64,000 nt of DNA from Limnobacter sp. MED105 (GTDB lineage Bacteria > Pseudomonadota > Gammaproteobacteria > Burkholderiales > Burkholderiaceae_B): NCBI RefSeq assembly GCF_000170915.1, contig NZ_ABCT01000011.1:54219-118218 (forward strand), in the 5' to 3' direction. How positions within the stretch are numbered: the first letter of the stretch is position 1; every line of letters starts with the position of its first letter. The notes under the pieces were generated by a model. The model saw nothing but the letters and a program-made list of their open reading frames with translations. It did not search any database and was not told the origin of the DNA. Below are positions 25,218 through 34,360 of the stretch, piece by piece. The translations under genes and the position numbers were made by a program.

Positions 25218-27017
25218 ATGGCAATTGAATTGATTCGTGACAATCGTTTTGGTGCATTTTTCTGGACGCAGTTTCTTGGCGCGTTCAACGACAACCTTTT
25301 GAAATTCGCGGTGACCCTCGCGGTGACCTACAACGATGCGCTTCGCGGCAGTTTTTCTCCCGGCCTGCTCATTAATCTGATCGCAGCACTGTTCATTCTT
25401 CCCTTCGTGATTTTTTCAGCCACCAGCGGGCAACTTGCCGACAAGTTCGACAAAACCAAGGTCATGCGTTTGGCCAAGTGGCTAGAGCCGCCTATTGTCT
25501 TGATTACCGCTGCTGGATTTCTCCTGAATTCAGTTGAACTACTTGTGCTTGGCGTATTTTTGCTGGGTACGCAATCTGCATTTTTCGGTCCTGCAAAATA
25601 TGCCTATTTGCCTGAACAACTCAAGTCGAGCGAGTTGGTGATGGGCAATGCTTTGGTCGAATCCGCAACCTTTATGGCAATTTTGTTGGGCACAATTGCC
25701 GCGGGTAGTTTGATGAGCCAAGAAACCGGCAATCTAGCGGTCTACATCGTTTGCGGGTTTGGATTTCTGGTGGCCCTGTTGGGTGTCTATCAAGCGCAGC
25801 GCATGCCGTTGACGCCCTCTCATTCGCCTGATCTGAAGGTGAATTGGAACCTGTTCACAGAAACATGGCGCAATGTCAGTCTGGCAACCAATCTGCCCAA
25901 GGTTTGGCCTGCTTTGCTCGGAATTTCCTGGCTTTGGTTTGTAGGGGCAACCTATTTGACCCAGTTTCCGCTGTTATCTAAAACCTTACTCAATGCCAGC
26001 CCGGGCGTGGCCACCGTCTTGCTGTTTGCCTTTACCGTAGGTTTGGGTATTGGTGCGTTTTTGTGCGAGAAATGGTCGCGCAAGCGAATTGAAATGGGTT
26101 TGGTGCTGTGGGGCCTGCTTGTCATGATAGTGGCGGGTGTGTTGCTGCATTGGGTGTTGGTGACCTATCAAACCAATCCCGATCAACGAACTGTAGTCGA
26201 GTTTTTTAGTCAGTTGAATAATCTGGCTGTTCTAGGGCTTTTTGTGTTGATTAGCATTGGCGTTGGTTTGTACAGCGTGCCCCTATACGCCACCATGCAA
26301 GCTTTTGCACCCAAGGAGAGTCGCTCGCGGGTGGTGTCAGCCAACAACATTGTCAATTCTTTTTTCATGGTTGTTTCTGCCGGGTTTGCAATCGCTATTT
26401 TGCTGGCCATGAAAGGCGAGGTGTTGTGGGTGTTTACTGCAGTCACCGCAATCAATGTGGTGGTTTTGGTCCTGTGGTTGTTCAAGCAGCCTTATGTGGT
26501 GCTTCGCGCTCAACTGCTGCTTAAGGTGCCAGGTAAATACTTGCCACGTATTGAAAACATGGATCACCTCGGTGATTCGGGTGGCAACCTCATTGTGTTC
26601 CCAACTTTGCTTCATGAAAATTACCTTCAACGCATGGCGGGTTTGCCCATCGAGATGACAGTGGTGCTTTCGGGGCGTCTGAAACAATCCAGGTTTGTGA
26701 ATCGCTTGCGCAAACACGGCTTTGTGCTCGAATTCAGCAAACTTTCGGAAACTGATACCCAAAAGGAATTAATCAAGGCGATCGCGTCACATATTCAGCA
26801 GAACCGGTCTATTGCTATTGATAAACCCATGTTTGAGCTTCTGCGTAAACAGTATCGTCTTGATGACATGCCCGGCGTGTTGGCCAAAAAGGGTGTGGTG
26901 ATGAATGTGCTGGAATTTATGGAAGAGCAGCGACAACAAAAAGCTGAAAAAAATGCAATTTCTCAAACAGTCTGGCGTCTAAACAAAAGAGAAGCTCTAA
27001 CCGTTTCAGGGGTTTGA
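25218..27017 (+). CDS. LplT-like MFS transporter with a C-terminal degenerate acyltransferase-like tail
   Basis: A 599-residue protein starting at ATG 25218 (MAIELIRDNRFGAFFWTQF). A longer frame from 25038 overlaps fadE and crosses the terminator, so I reject it. Residues 1 to about 430 form about twelve membrane helices with the LplT signature region (LGAFNDNLLKFAVTL, GQLADKFDKTKVM, FGPAKYAYLPEQL). LplT moves lysophospholipids across the inner membrane. The last ~165 residues are soluble (EMTVVLSGRLKQSRFVNRLR, KELIKAIASHIQQNRSIAID). Their helix/strand order recalls a PlsC acyltransferase such as the Aas half of LplT-Aas fusions, but no HxxxxD motif or FPEG motif survives. The tail's function is unknown. 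Confidence 0.78.
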   Translation: MAIELIRDNRFGAFFWTQFLGAFNDNLLKFAVTLAVTYNDALRGSFSPGLLINLIAALFILPFVIFSATSGQLADKFDKTKVMRLAKWLEPPIVLITAAGFLLNSVELLVLGVFLLGTQSAFFGPAKYAYLPEQLKSSELVMGNALVESATFMAILLGTIAAGSLMSQETGNLAVYIVCGFGFLVALLGVYQAQRMPLTPSHSPDLKVNWNLFTETWRNVSLATNLPKVWPALLGISWLWFVGATYLTQFPLLSKTLLNASPGVATVLLFAFTVGLGIGAFLCEKWSRKRIEMGLVLWGLLVMIVAGVLLHWVLVTYQTNPDQRTVVEFFSQLNNLAVLGLFVLISIGVGLYSVPLYATMQAFAPKESRSRVVSANNIVNSFFMVVSAGFAIAILLAMKGEVLWVFTAVTAINVVVLVLWLFKQPYVVLRAQLLLKVPGKYLPRIENMDHLGDSGGNLIVFPTLLHENYLQRMAGLPIEMTVVLSGRLKQSRFVNRLRKHGFVLEFSKLSETDTQKELIKAIASHIQQNRSIAIDKPMFELLRKQYRLDDMPGVLAKKGVVMNVLEFMEEQRQQKAEKNAISQTVWRLNKREALTVSGV

Positions 27018-27216
27018 TACCCCACTTGGCAGGGAGATAGTGGTAACAGCATAGTTAATTCGAAAGTGTTGCAAGCACCAAAACAGCACAAAAATGTAAA
27101 CAAACAAGCTGGCCTGTTTTTTGCAACTTTTTCGAGAGATGAAAGTGATTGCTTTGGGCGCGAAATAGGTTCACGGCCGAAGTAAAAGGCAAAGAAGCGT
27201 TGTGCAGGAGGACATC

Positions 27217-29181
27217 ATGAACACAGAGCTTGAACCGCGTGATTTGAATTCCAGCGATTCTGACATTTTCGGTCAGTTTCAGTCTCGTTTTGCAGCTTTG
27301 CAGCAAACCGAGATGAGCCTCGAAGAATACCTCGACCTGTGCAAAGCCGACCCCCTCACATACGCCAGCGCGGCTGAGCGCATGCTTCATGCCATTGGCG
27401 AACCCGAAGTCATCAACACCCGGCACGATCCCCGTTTGTCTCGTATTTTTGCCAACCGTGTAGTGCGTCGTTACCCCTCATTCAAAGAGTTCTATGGCAT
27501 GGAGGAGGTGATTGAAAACATTGTTGCCTATTTCCGCCACGCCGCGCAGGGTCTTGAGGAGCGTAAACAGGTGCTTTACCTGCTTGGGCCTGTCGGTAGC
27601 GCAAAGTCCTCATTGGCTGAACGTTTGAAAGCCTTGATGGAGCAGCAACCCATCTATGCCTTGAAGGGTTCACCCATTAACGAGTCGCCATTGGGCTTGT
27701 TCGATCCGGCCCAGTTTGGTGCTTCGCTTGAAGACAAATACGGCATTCCCCGCCGTTACTTGACGGGTATTGCCAGCCCTTGGGCCACCAAGCGTCTGGC
27801 GGAGTTTGGTGGTGACTTGCGCAAGTTCCGGGTGGTTCGCTTAATGCCTTCAACCTTGAATCAAATTGCGATTGCCAAAACCGAACCGGGTGACGAGAAC
27901 AACCAGGATATTTCAGCCTTGGTGGGAAAGGTCGACATTCGCATGTTGAACCAGTTCAGCCAGGACGATCCCGATGCTTACAGCTTCAGCGGTGGCCTTT
28001 GCCTGGCCAACCAGGGTTTGCTCGAATTCGTAGAGATGTTCAAGGCACCCATCAAAATGCTGCATCCTTTGCTCACAGCCACCCAAGAACGCAACTTCAA
28101 GGGCACGGAAGGCTTTGGCTCCATTCCATTTGACGGCATTATTCTGGCGCACAGCAACGAGTCGGAATGGCAACAGTTCCGCAACAACAAAACCAATGAG
28201 GCGTTCCTGGACCGTGTGTACATCGTGAAGGTGCCTTACTGCCTGCGCGTGTCCGAAGAGGTAAAAATCTACGAGAAATTGCTTGAGCATTCATCATTAA
28301 ACAAGGCGTCTTGCGCGCCTGGAACCCTGAACATGATGGCGCAGTTCAGTGTTCTGACCCGCTTGAAAGAACCGGCGAACAGCAATCTGTTTAGCAAAAT
28401 GCGGGTGTACGACGGTGAAAACCTCAAGGATGTGGATCCCCATGCCAAGCCAATTCAGGAGTACCGTGACCAGTCCGGACCCGATGAGGGCATGAACGGT
28501 TCGTCCACACGTTGGGCCTACAAAGTATTGTCCAAAGTATTCAACTTCGACCATCATGAAGTGGCAGCCAACCCAGTGCATTTGTTGTATGTGCTCGAAC
28601 AGCAGGTCATTAAAGACAACCTGCCCGAGGAACAAACCCGGAAGTATCTTGATTTCATCAAGAGCTACCTGACGCCCAAGTACGCAGAATTCGTGGCCAA
28701 GGAAATTCAAACCGCTTACCTGGAAAGCTATAGCGAGTACGGTCAAAACCTGTTCGAGCGTTACATACAGTTTGCTGACAAATGGATTCAAAACGAGGAG
28801 TTCCGCGACCCCGCTACAGGGCAAATTTTTGATCGCGACTCGCTGAACGAGGAATTGAATCGGATTGAAAAACCCGCGGGTATTGCCAATCCAAAAGATT
28901 TCCGCAATGAAGTGGTTAACTTTGTGTTGCGTGCACAGGCCAGCAATTCCGGCACCATGCCTGCATGGACCAGCTACGAAAAGTTGCGCGAAGTCATCGA
29001 GCGCAGCATGTTCTCGAAAACCGAAGACCTGTTGCCTGTTATTTCTTTCGATCACAAAGGTTCGAAAGAAAGCCAGGAAAAGCACGAGAATTTTGTCGAT
29101 CGCATGGTGGCCAAGGGCTACACCGAAAAACAGGTTCGTTTGTTGGTGGAATGGCATTTGCGCGTGAAAAAGGCGTCTTGA
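27217..29181 (+). CDS. prkA: PrkA-family serine protein kinase (YeaG-like)
   Basis: A 654-residue protein starting at ATG 27217 with a strong AGGAGG 6 nt before it; an upstream in-frame GTG at 27202 is less likely. An AAA+ domain carries the P-loop GPVGSAKSS at about 124-132. The conserved PrkA regions follow (KGSPINESPLGLFDPAQ, YSFSGGLCLANQGLLEFVEMFKAP, AHSNESEWQQFRNN). The C-terminal part (from about 420) is the kinase-like PrkA domain. E. coli YeaG and B. subtilis PrkA act in stationary-phase and nitrogen-stress adaptation. It heads a compact run with yeaH and spoVR, the widely conserved trio. The 200 bp before it hold no clear promoter. Confidence 0.95.
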   Translation: MNTELEPRDLNSSDSDIFGQFQSRFAALQQTEMSLEEYLDLCKADPLTYASAAERMLHAIGEPEVINTRHDPRLSRIFANRVVRRYPSFKEFYGMEEVIENIVAYFRHAAQGLEERKQVLYLLGPVGSAKSSLAERLKALMEQQPIYALKGSPINESPLGLFDPAQFGASLEDKYGIPRRYLTGIASPWATKRLAEFGGDLRKFRVVRLMPSTLNQIAIAKTEPGDENNQDISALVGKVDIRMLNQFSQDDPDAYSFSGGLCLANQGLLEFVEMFKAPIKMLHPLLTATQERNFKGTEGFGSIPFDGIILAHSNESEWQQFRNNKTNEAFLDRVYIVKVPYCLRVSEEVKIYEKLLEHSSLNKASCAPGTLNMMAQFSVLTRLKEPANSNLFSKMRVYDGENLKDVDPHAKPIQEYRDQSGPDEGMNGSSTRWAYKVLSKVFNFDHHEVAANPVHLLYVLEQQVIKDNLPEEQTRKYLDFIKSYLTPKYAEFVAKEIQTAYLESYSEYGQNLFERYIQFADKWIQNEEFRDPATGQIFDRDSLNEELNRIEKPAGIANPKDFRNEVVNFVLRAQASNSGTMPAWTSYEKLREVIERSMFSKTEDLLPVISFDHKGSKESQEKHENFVDRMVAKGYTEKQVRLLVEWHLRVKKAS

Positions 29182-29208
29182 TCACGCAAAACGCATAGGG
29201 AGTTTGCC

Positions 29209-30465
29209 ATGGGCGATTCAACCATTATTGATCGCAGGCTCAACGGCAAAAACAGAAGCTTGCCCAACCGCGAGCGCTTTATTCGGCGTTACAAAACGCA
29301 ATTGAAAAAAGCGGTCGCGGATGTGGCTGGTGAGTCGTCAATTTCTGATGTCAGCGGTGATGGGCGGGTGAAAGTGCGCATTCCCACCCGTGAAGTATCC
29401 GAGCCGACGTTCATTTTTGGCCAGGGTGGTGATGTTGAGCATGTGGTTCCAGGTAACCGCGACTTTGTGCCGGGCGACCGAGTCCCACGTCCTGGCGGCG
29501 GTGGCGAAGGGCAGGGCGGAGGAAAGCCCGGTAAAGGCGAAGGTGAGGACGGATTTACCTTTGTGTTGTCGCGCGAAGAGTTCTTGAACCTTTATTTCGA
29601 TGATCTTGAATTGCCGGAACTCCTGAAACGCGAAATTTCATCGGTGAAACGTATGAAAAGTCGCAACGCAGGTTATTCCCGCACCGGCGCGCCCACTTCG
29701 CTTTCTGTACTTAGAACCATGAAGGCTTCGCTCATGCGTCGCGTTGCACTCGAGCCTAGAGGCGAGGATGAAGACGATGATGAGGAAGAAAAGGGTCAAC
29801 TTGATCTCCTTGACGATGTCAAAAAGAAGCCCTATGTGCCGTTTCTCGACGAAGTTGACCTGCGCTATCGCAACCGTGTCACTTATCCCGAGCCCTCCAC
29901 CAACGCAGTTATCTTTTGCCTGATGGATGTCTCAGCTTCGATGGACGAAGCCAAAAAAGACTTGGCCAAACGTTTCTATACACTGCTTTATCTTTTCCTG
30001 ACCCGCAAGTACGAGGAAGTCAAGCTGGTTTTTATTCGCCATACCGATGAAGCGGAAGAAGTGACCGAGGAGGATTTTTTCTACGGCAAAAAAAGTGGTG
30101 GCACAGAAATCATGCCAGCCATGGAGTTGATGCACCACATTATCGAGACCCGCTATCCTGGTAGTGCATGGAATGTGTATGTCGCACAGGCATCAGATGG
30201 CGATGCCACCTCGCGCGATGCGCGAGCCAGCGCGGAGTACCTCTCTTCCAAAATCATGCCGCATGTGCGTTACTACGCTTATGTGGAAACCATGCCCACA
30301 CCCATGTTTGGCATGGCTCGTGCATCCGATTTGTGGGAGAGCTTTGAACGTCTGGAAGACAGCTTCGCGGGGCATTTTGCGATGCGCAAGCTGTTTAACC
30401 GCCGTGATATTTATCCGGTATTTCGTGGTTTGTTTGAGAAGAAAGAAGTCGCCTTTGGGCGCTAG
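29209..30465 (+). CDS. yeaH: YeaH/YhbH family protein (DUF444), von Willebrand A-like
   Basis: A 418-residue protein. The N-terminal part is basic (IIDRRLNGKNRSLPNRERFI), then comes a Gly-rich stretch (PGGGGEGQGGGKPG, about 95-108), an acidic run at about 186-195, and a VWA-like domain with a MIDAS-type motif MDVSASMDEAKKD (Asp240, Ser242, Ser244). The DUF444 family is encoded beside prkA in most genomes and is thought to work with it in stress adaptation. It starts 27 bp after prkA and ends 10 bp before spoVR, so one transcript is likely. Confidence 0.95.
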   Translation: MGDSTIIDRRLNGKNRSLPNRERFIRRYKTQLKKAVADVAGESSISDVSGDGRVKVRIPTREVSEPTFIFGQGGDVEHVVPGNRDFVPGDRVPRPGGGGEGQGGGKPGKGEGEDGFTFVLSREEFLNLYFDDLELPELLKREISSVKRMKSRNAGYSRTGAPTSLSVLRTMKASLMRRVALEPRGEDEDDDEEEKGQLDLLDDVKKKPYVPFLDEVDLRYRNRVTYPEPSTNAVIFCLMDVSASMDEAKKDLAKRFYTLLYLFLTRKYEEVKLVFIRHTDEAEEVTEEDFFYGKKSGGTEIMPAMELMHHIIETRYPGSAWNVYVAQASDGDATSRDARASAEYLSSKIMPHVRYYAYVETMPTPMFGMARASDLWESFERLEDSFAGHFAMRKLFNRRDIYPVFRGLFEKKEVAFGR

Positions 30466-30475
30466 GAGTAGCAAC

Positions 30476-31942
30476 ATGGCCCAGCAACTCGACCTGGCTG
30501 GCAATGAGTGGACGTTCGATCTGCTGCGTGACATTGACACGCAGCTTCACGACATTGCAGCCAACAAATTCAAACTCGATACTTTCCCCAATCAAATTGA
30601 AGTGATCAGCGCTGAGCAAATGCTGGACGCATACTCCAGCGGGGCGATGCCCGTCATGTATCCGCACTGGAGCTACGGCAAATCTTTTTCTGTCAACGAA
30701 CATCTCTACGAGACGGGACAACAGAACCTGGCCTATGAGGTGGTGATCAATTCCAACCCCTGCATTTCCTACCTCATGGAAGAGAACACCATGACAATGC
30801 AGACACTCGTGATTGCGCACGCCTGTTACGGACACAATTCCTTTTTCAAAGGCAACTATCTGTTTCGGCAATGGACGCAGGCCGACGCAATTATCGATTA
30901 CCTGGTTTTCGCCAAAAAGTACGTCATGGAATGTGAAGAAAAATATGGCATCGATGTGGTCGAGGAAGTACTCGATGCAGCCCATGCCATACAGCATTTC
31001 GGGGTTGATCGCTATAAAAGACGCTTCGAATCTGAAGCATCGTTGAAGGTGAAGCGTGATGATCTGGCTGAAGAGAAGCGACGTCAGTACGATGAAATCA
31101 TGGCCAAGGTGTCACCAGTCGAGGCTGCTCAAATAGAGCGTCGTCAAGACAACTACCCCCGTGAGCCGGTTGAAAACATCCTTTACTTTATCGAAAAGGA
31201 AGCTCCAAAACTGCGAGATTGGGAACGAGAACTGGTGCGCATAGTTCGCAAAATGTCTCAGTACTTTTATCCTCAGGGGCAAACCAAGGTCATGAACGAA
31301 GGGTGGGCGAGTTTCTGGCATTACACCTTGCTCAATACCCTGTATGACGAGAAGCTGGTATCCGATGGTTTCATGCTTGAATTTCTGACTTCTCACACCA
31401 ATGTCGTTTTTCAGCCAGATTCGCGCGATGGGCGGTTCCGGGCCTTGAATCCCTATGCTTTGGGCTTTGCCATATTCAGTGACATTCGCCGCATGTGTGA
31501 AAAACCCACTGAGGAAGACAAGCGTTGGTTTCCCGAACTTGCTGGAAGTGGTAACTGGTTGAAAGCCGTTGATTTTGCCATGCGCAATTTCAAGGACGAA
31601 TCATTCATTCGTCAGTTTTTGTCACCCAAGGTCATTCGCGATTTCCGCTTGTTTGCAATCGCAGATCATAAAACGGAAAGCGAGTTGTTCATCGACAGTA
31701 TCCACAATGACGAGGGCTACAAGCGCATCCGCACCCTGTTGGCCAACCAGTACTCTCGTGAAAGTATGGTGCCCGACATTCAGGTGACATCGTATGCTCG
31801 AATGACAGACCGCTCACTCACCCTGACTCACATGAGTCGTCGCGGCAGACCGCTGAATGTAGACGAAGCCGAGAAAACACTCGCCCAGGTCGAACGCTTG
31901 TGGGGCTTTCCGGTACATCTGGAAACATCGGATGCGCATTGA
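30476..31942 (+). CDS. spoVR: SpoVR family protein (YcgB-like)
   Basis: A 488-residue soluble protein starting at ATG 30476 with AGGAG 7 nt before it; a longer frame from 30164 lies inside yeaH and is rejected. It shows the family's conserved blocks: MPVMYPHWSYGKSF, YEVVINSNPCISYLMEEN, VIAHACYGHNSFFKGN, NEGWASFWHY, HTNVVFQPDSR. The conserved His/Glu residues suggest a metal site, as in other SpoVR proteins of unknown chemistry. It is the third gene of the prkA-yeaH-spoVR trio. Its last 11 nt overlap the next gene, which is unusual for this trio. Confidence 0.95.
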   Translation: MAQQLDLAGNEWTFDLLRDIDTQLHDIAANKFKLDTFPNQIEVISAEQMLDAYSSGAMPVMYPHWSYGKSFSVNEHLYETGQQNLAYEVVINSNPCISYLMEENTMTMQTLVIAHACYGHNSFFKGNYLFRQWTQADAIIDYLVFAKKYVMECEEKYGIDVVEEVLDAAHAIQHFGVDRYKRRFESEASLKVKRDDLAEEKRRQYDEIMAKVSPVEAAQIERRQDNYPREPVENILYFIEKEAPKLRDWERELVRIVRKMSQYFYPQGQTKVMNEGWASFWHYTLLNTLYDEKLVSDGFMLEFLTSHTNVVFQPDSRDGRFRALNPYALGFAIFSDIRRMCEKPTEEDKRWFPELAGSGNWLKAVDFAMRNFKDESFIRQFLSPKVIRDFRLFAIADHKTESELFIDSIHNDEGYKRIRTLLANQYSRESMVPDIQVTSYARMTDRSLTLTHMSRRGRPLNVDEAEKTLAQVERLWGFPVHLETSDAH

Positions 31943-32909
31943 AACCCAAGTCATACAGCAGGCCAAACTAGATCTTTCCGGTTCGGTCGCGCCTTTCGAG
32001 TTGAGCCTGCCTGACATGCCCGCTTCGGTGTGGGCCAGCCCAGACCTGCTTCGTTCTCGCTTTCATCTCGAGGCAGCCCGTTTTTTCGAATGCGAATCCG
32101 TGTTGGCGGTCACTGGCATAGAAAGCGGTATTTCTGCGCTCGCACGTTTGTTTCAAACCTGGTACGGCTCAATGCGGGTTGTCCTGGCCGAGCCCAGTTT
32201 CGATCAGTGGGACAAACGGTTTCGAAGGGCCAATCACGTTGTGCTGGACTGGCCTGTGGAACTTATACTGGAGGGGGAAATTCCAGAGTGCGATGTAGTG
32301 GTGCTAGGTCGTCCGGTCAATCCCACTTGCCAAATGATCGGCATCCAGCAAATCAAGCCTCTGGCCCGAAAGCTTCGTGAGCAGGGGGGGTGGCTAATTC
32401 TCGACGAGGCTTATCTGGATTGGACTGGAGAGGAGTCTTACGCCTCTTTTATTGAAGCCGAGCCTGCCATTGTGCTTCGCTCCGTGGCGCCCTTTTGTGG
32501 TTTGGCTGGCGCGAATCTGGCCTTTGTCTGTGCCCCCAAGGCGGTTTGCACAGCATTGCTCAACGAAGTAGGTACACAAGCAGTTTCTTCACCGCAATGG
32601 TGGCTGGCGCTACAGTATTTTGCGGCAGAGCAATGGAGAGCCAAGCAGTTCGTCAGGCTTGAGGCGGTGTGTGAACGGCTTGCTTCACTTTGGCGCGTTC
32701 GACTGGGCGAGCATATTCCAATTCACAAAGGTGGTTACTTCATCAGCTTTGCTCACCCGAACAATGAACGGTGGGCTGTTGATCTGGAGAATATGGGTAT
32801 TCTGGTGCGTGCCTATCCTGCGGAGTACATCATTTTGCGTTGTGGCGCGCCGAAGTCAGAGGCAGATTGGTTTCGCCTGCAGAATGCGGTTAATGCGCTG
32901 AGCGATTAA
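31932..32909 (+). CDS. CobC/HisC-like fold type I aminotransferase homologue lacking the PLP lysine
   Basis: A 325-residue protein aligned by eye with the threonine-phosphate decarboxylase / histidinol-phosphate aminotransferase family. It has a glycine/serine-rich cofactor region (GIESGISALARLF, about 62-74), RPVNPTCQMI (about 127-136, for the usual NPNNPTG), LILDEAYLDW (155-164) and VLRSVAPFCGLAGANLAF. In active relatives the last motif reads about SxxKxxGLAGLRxG. Here the lysine position is Pro187 and the arginine position is Asn195. It therefore cannot form the internal aldimine as written. No cobalamin gene is nearby. It overlaps spoVR by 11 nt, so it is probably co-translated with the stress trio. 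Role unknown. Confidence 0.75.
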   Translation: MRIETQVIQQAKLDLSGSVAPFELSLPDMPASVWASPDLLRSRFHLEAARFFECESVLAVTGIESGISALARLFQTWYGSMRVVLAEPSFDQWDKRFRRANHVVLDWPVELILEGEIPECDVVVLGRPVNPTCQMIGIQQIKPLARKLREQGGWLILDEAYLDWTGEESYASFIEAEPAIVLRSVAPFCGLAGANLAFVCAPKAVCTALLNEVGTQAVSSPQWWLALQYFAAEQWRAKQFVRLEAVCERLASLWRVRLGEHIPIHKGGYFISFAHPNNERWAVDLENMGILVRAYPAEYIILRCGAPKSEADWFRLQNAVNALSD

Positions 32910-33373
32910 TCGTGACGCATCACTTCTTCGATACCTCGTTCTCTTGGTTTGGTTGAAACCAGCAGGGTTTTTGCCAAACGGTCTTGAGGAAATTGCCCGT
33001 TTTTATCAAAAAAAGAGTAGATGAAGGCGATGCCAGTCAAATTGAAAAGCCAACAGAGCACATAACGCAGCAGCGCCTGAGTAAGTCCAACGCGCTCCCC
33101 GTTCTCTTTCACTAATCGAATATGCCAGGTTTTCATGGCAAGGGTTTGGCCTCCATGGCGCCAAAACCACACAAAATACAGCCCCAATACGGCAAAGAAC
33201 CACCACTGGCGTGCCTCTCTAAGATATAGGGCATGTCGGCTTTGGGTGAGTGTGTCGAAAAAGTAGCCTGCAATGAACAAAACGCCGAACAGCAGCATAC
33301 TTTCGTACAGCATGCTTGCAAATCGGCGTTTTCTGCTGGGACTGATGAGCCCGTTGTCTAGTAGTCGTTCCAT
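32906..33373 (-). CDS. RDD family membrane protein
   Basis: A 155-residue protein with about three membrane helices (about 25-41, 57-73, 104-122). It matches the RDD layout: RRFASMLYESMLLFGVLF near the start, then GGQTLAMKTWHIRLV, then LRYVLCWLFNLTG. The first Asp of the usual R-D-D pattern is replaced here (RFASMLYE). The family includes poorly characterised small transporters or membrane-stress proteins. It overlaps the convergent CobC-like gene by 4 nt and lies 49 bp downstream of the DUF3106 gene, so it may end the sigma-factor operon. Confidence 0.82.
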   Translation of the reverse strand: MERLLDNGLISPSRKRRFASMLYESMLLFGVLFIAGYFFDTLTQSRHALYLREARQWWFFAVLGLYFVWFWRHGGQTLAMKTWHIRLVKENGERVGLTQALLRYVLCWLFNLTGIAFIYSFFDKNGQFPQDRLAKTLLVSTKPRERGIEEVMRHD

Positions 33374-33422
33374 TTCACTATTTTATCGCTGGCGCGCTTT
33401 CGAAATGGAGCGGGGAATTAAT

Positions 33423-33833
33423 TCAGCGAAGGTTTGTTGCTTTTCCCTTGAATTCATCGCGTTGCTTTTGGTCAAGGCTTTGATAGCTATTCCAGCTCGA
33501 ATTTCGCTCGCCTTGGCGCTTTTCTTTCAGGGCTTTGTAGTTTTCGCGGGCAGCAGCTTTCTCCCTTGGGCTTAATTCGCTCCAGGTACTCACGCGCTCA
33601 CGCATGATCGCCTGACGTTCAGGGGGCTCGCTTTCGTATTTTCTACCCACTTTGAGCCAGCGTTCTTGCTGGGCATTGTTCATGGAGTTCCAGTCGTCTT
33701 TCAGGGGGGCAAGCAGTTCTTGCTGTTTGTCTGACAACTCTGACCAGTCGGTCGCGGCGAAAGCATTGTCACTCTGAATGCACAGCACCAGGACCAAGCC
33801 CAAAGTCATCAATCCGGAAAAGAGTCTAGTCAT
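33423..33833 (-). CDS. DUF3106 secreted protein
   Basis: A 136-residue protein. I choose ATG 33833 because GAGGGG lies 7 nt before it; ATG 33839 or TTG 33848 would lengthen it slightly. A signal peptide ends at about AFA-A. The mature part is short, highly charged and helical, with the repeated DUF3106 pattern (WSELSDKQQELLAPL, WNSMNNAQQERWL, WSELSPREKAAARENY, WNSYQSLDQKQRDEF). DUF3106 proteins are typical of betaproteobacteria and often sit behind an ECF sigma factor. A periplasmic stress or sensing role is inferred from context. Confidence 0.88.
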   Translation of the reverse strand: MTRLFSGLMTLGLVLVLCIQSDNAFAATDWSELSDKQQELLAPLKDDWNSMNNAQQERWLKVGRKYESEPPERQAIMRERVSTWSELSPREKAAARENYKALKEKRQGERNSSWNSYQSLDQKQRDEFKGKATNLR

Positions 33834-33859
33834 GATCATGCCCCTCAATCCTTAAAATA

Positions 33860-34360
33860 CTAGATCGACGTGGTGAAGTCGGCGGGTAATGAGTCCATCC
33901 ATTGCTCAATTCCGTCCTCAGCTGGAATTGCATTGTTTTTCTGCAACTCAGTGGCGTAATTGATAAATCCTGGATCCAGGTAAGCATCGGGTGGCAAATC
34001 GTCCGACAAAATGGCCGCATCAAGATCTGCTGTTTCAGAAATTCGTGCGTCTGAATTTTCCAGACCAAACTGCGCCACACCAAATGCTGCACCGGCAATG
34101 AACAGCGCACTCACAGCCATCGACAAGGCAGGGCGGTTGAACCACTCAGAAAATTGATGAAACAGGCCGCCTATCGAGCCATGATTGGGCCCATCCTTGA
34201 TGTGCTTCGTTTTGCCTTGAATGCTGTGTTTCTCAGCATGAAGTTGCACCGATTTGGCGATGGCGAGGTTAAGGCGATCTTGAATGTGGGGCGGAACTTG
34301 GCCTGCCGACTCATCAAGTAGCCTTTTTACTACATTTGCGGTTAGCCGATCTTCATTCAT
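33860..34360 (-). CDS. DUF3619 protein, probable membrane anti-sigma factor
   Basis: A 166-residue protein with a cytoplasmic N-terminus (MNEDRLTANVVKRLLDESAG), one membrane helix at about 98-115 (LSMAVSALFIAGAAFGVAQFG) and an acidic periplasmic tail. The topology, and the 4-nt overlap with the upstream ECF sigma gene, match anti-sigma factors; DUF3619 is the usual partner at this locus in Burkholderiales. Direct anti-sigma activity is inferred, not shown. Confidence 0.8.
   Translation of the reverse strand: MNEDRLTANVVKRLLDESAGQVPPHIQDRLNLAIAKSVQLHAEKHSIQGKTKHIKDGPNHGSIGGLFHQFSEWFNRPALSMAVSALFIAGAAFGVAQFGLENSDARISETADLDAAILSDDLPPDAYLDPGFINYATELQKNNAIPAEDGIEQWMDSLPADFTTSI

Noticed and set aside
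27060..27160. Possible terminator between the MFS gene and prkA
   Set aside because: The T-rich stretch near 27115-27130 has only a 5-bp imperfect stem before it, too weak to call.
30164..30475. Longer N-terminus for SpoVR
   Set aside because: It overlaps yeaH in another frame; AGGAG lies before ATG 30476 and the family similarity starts there.
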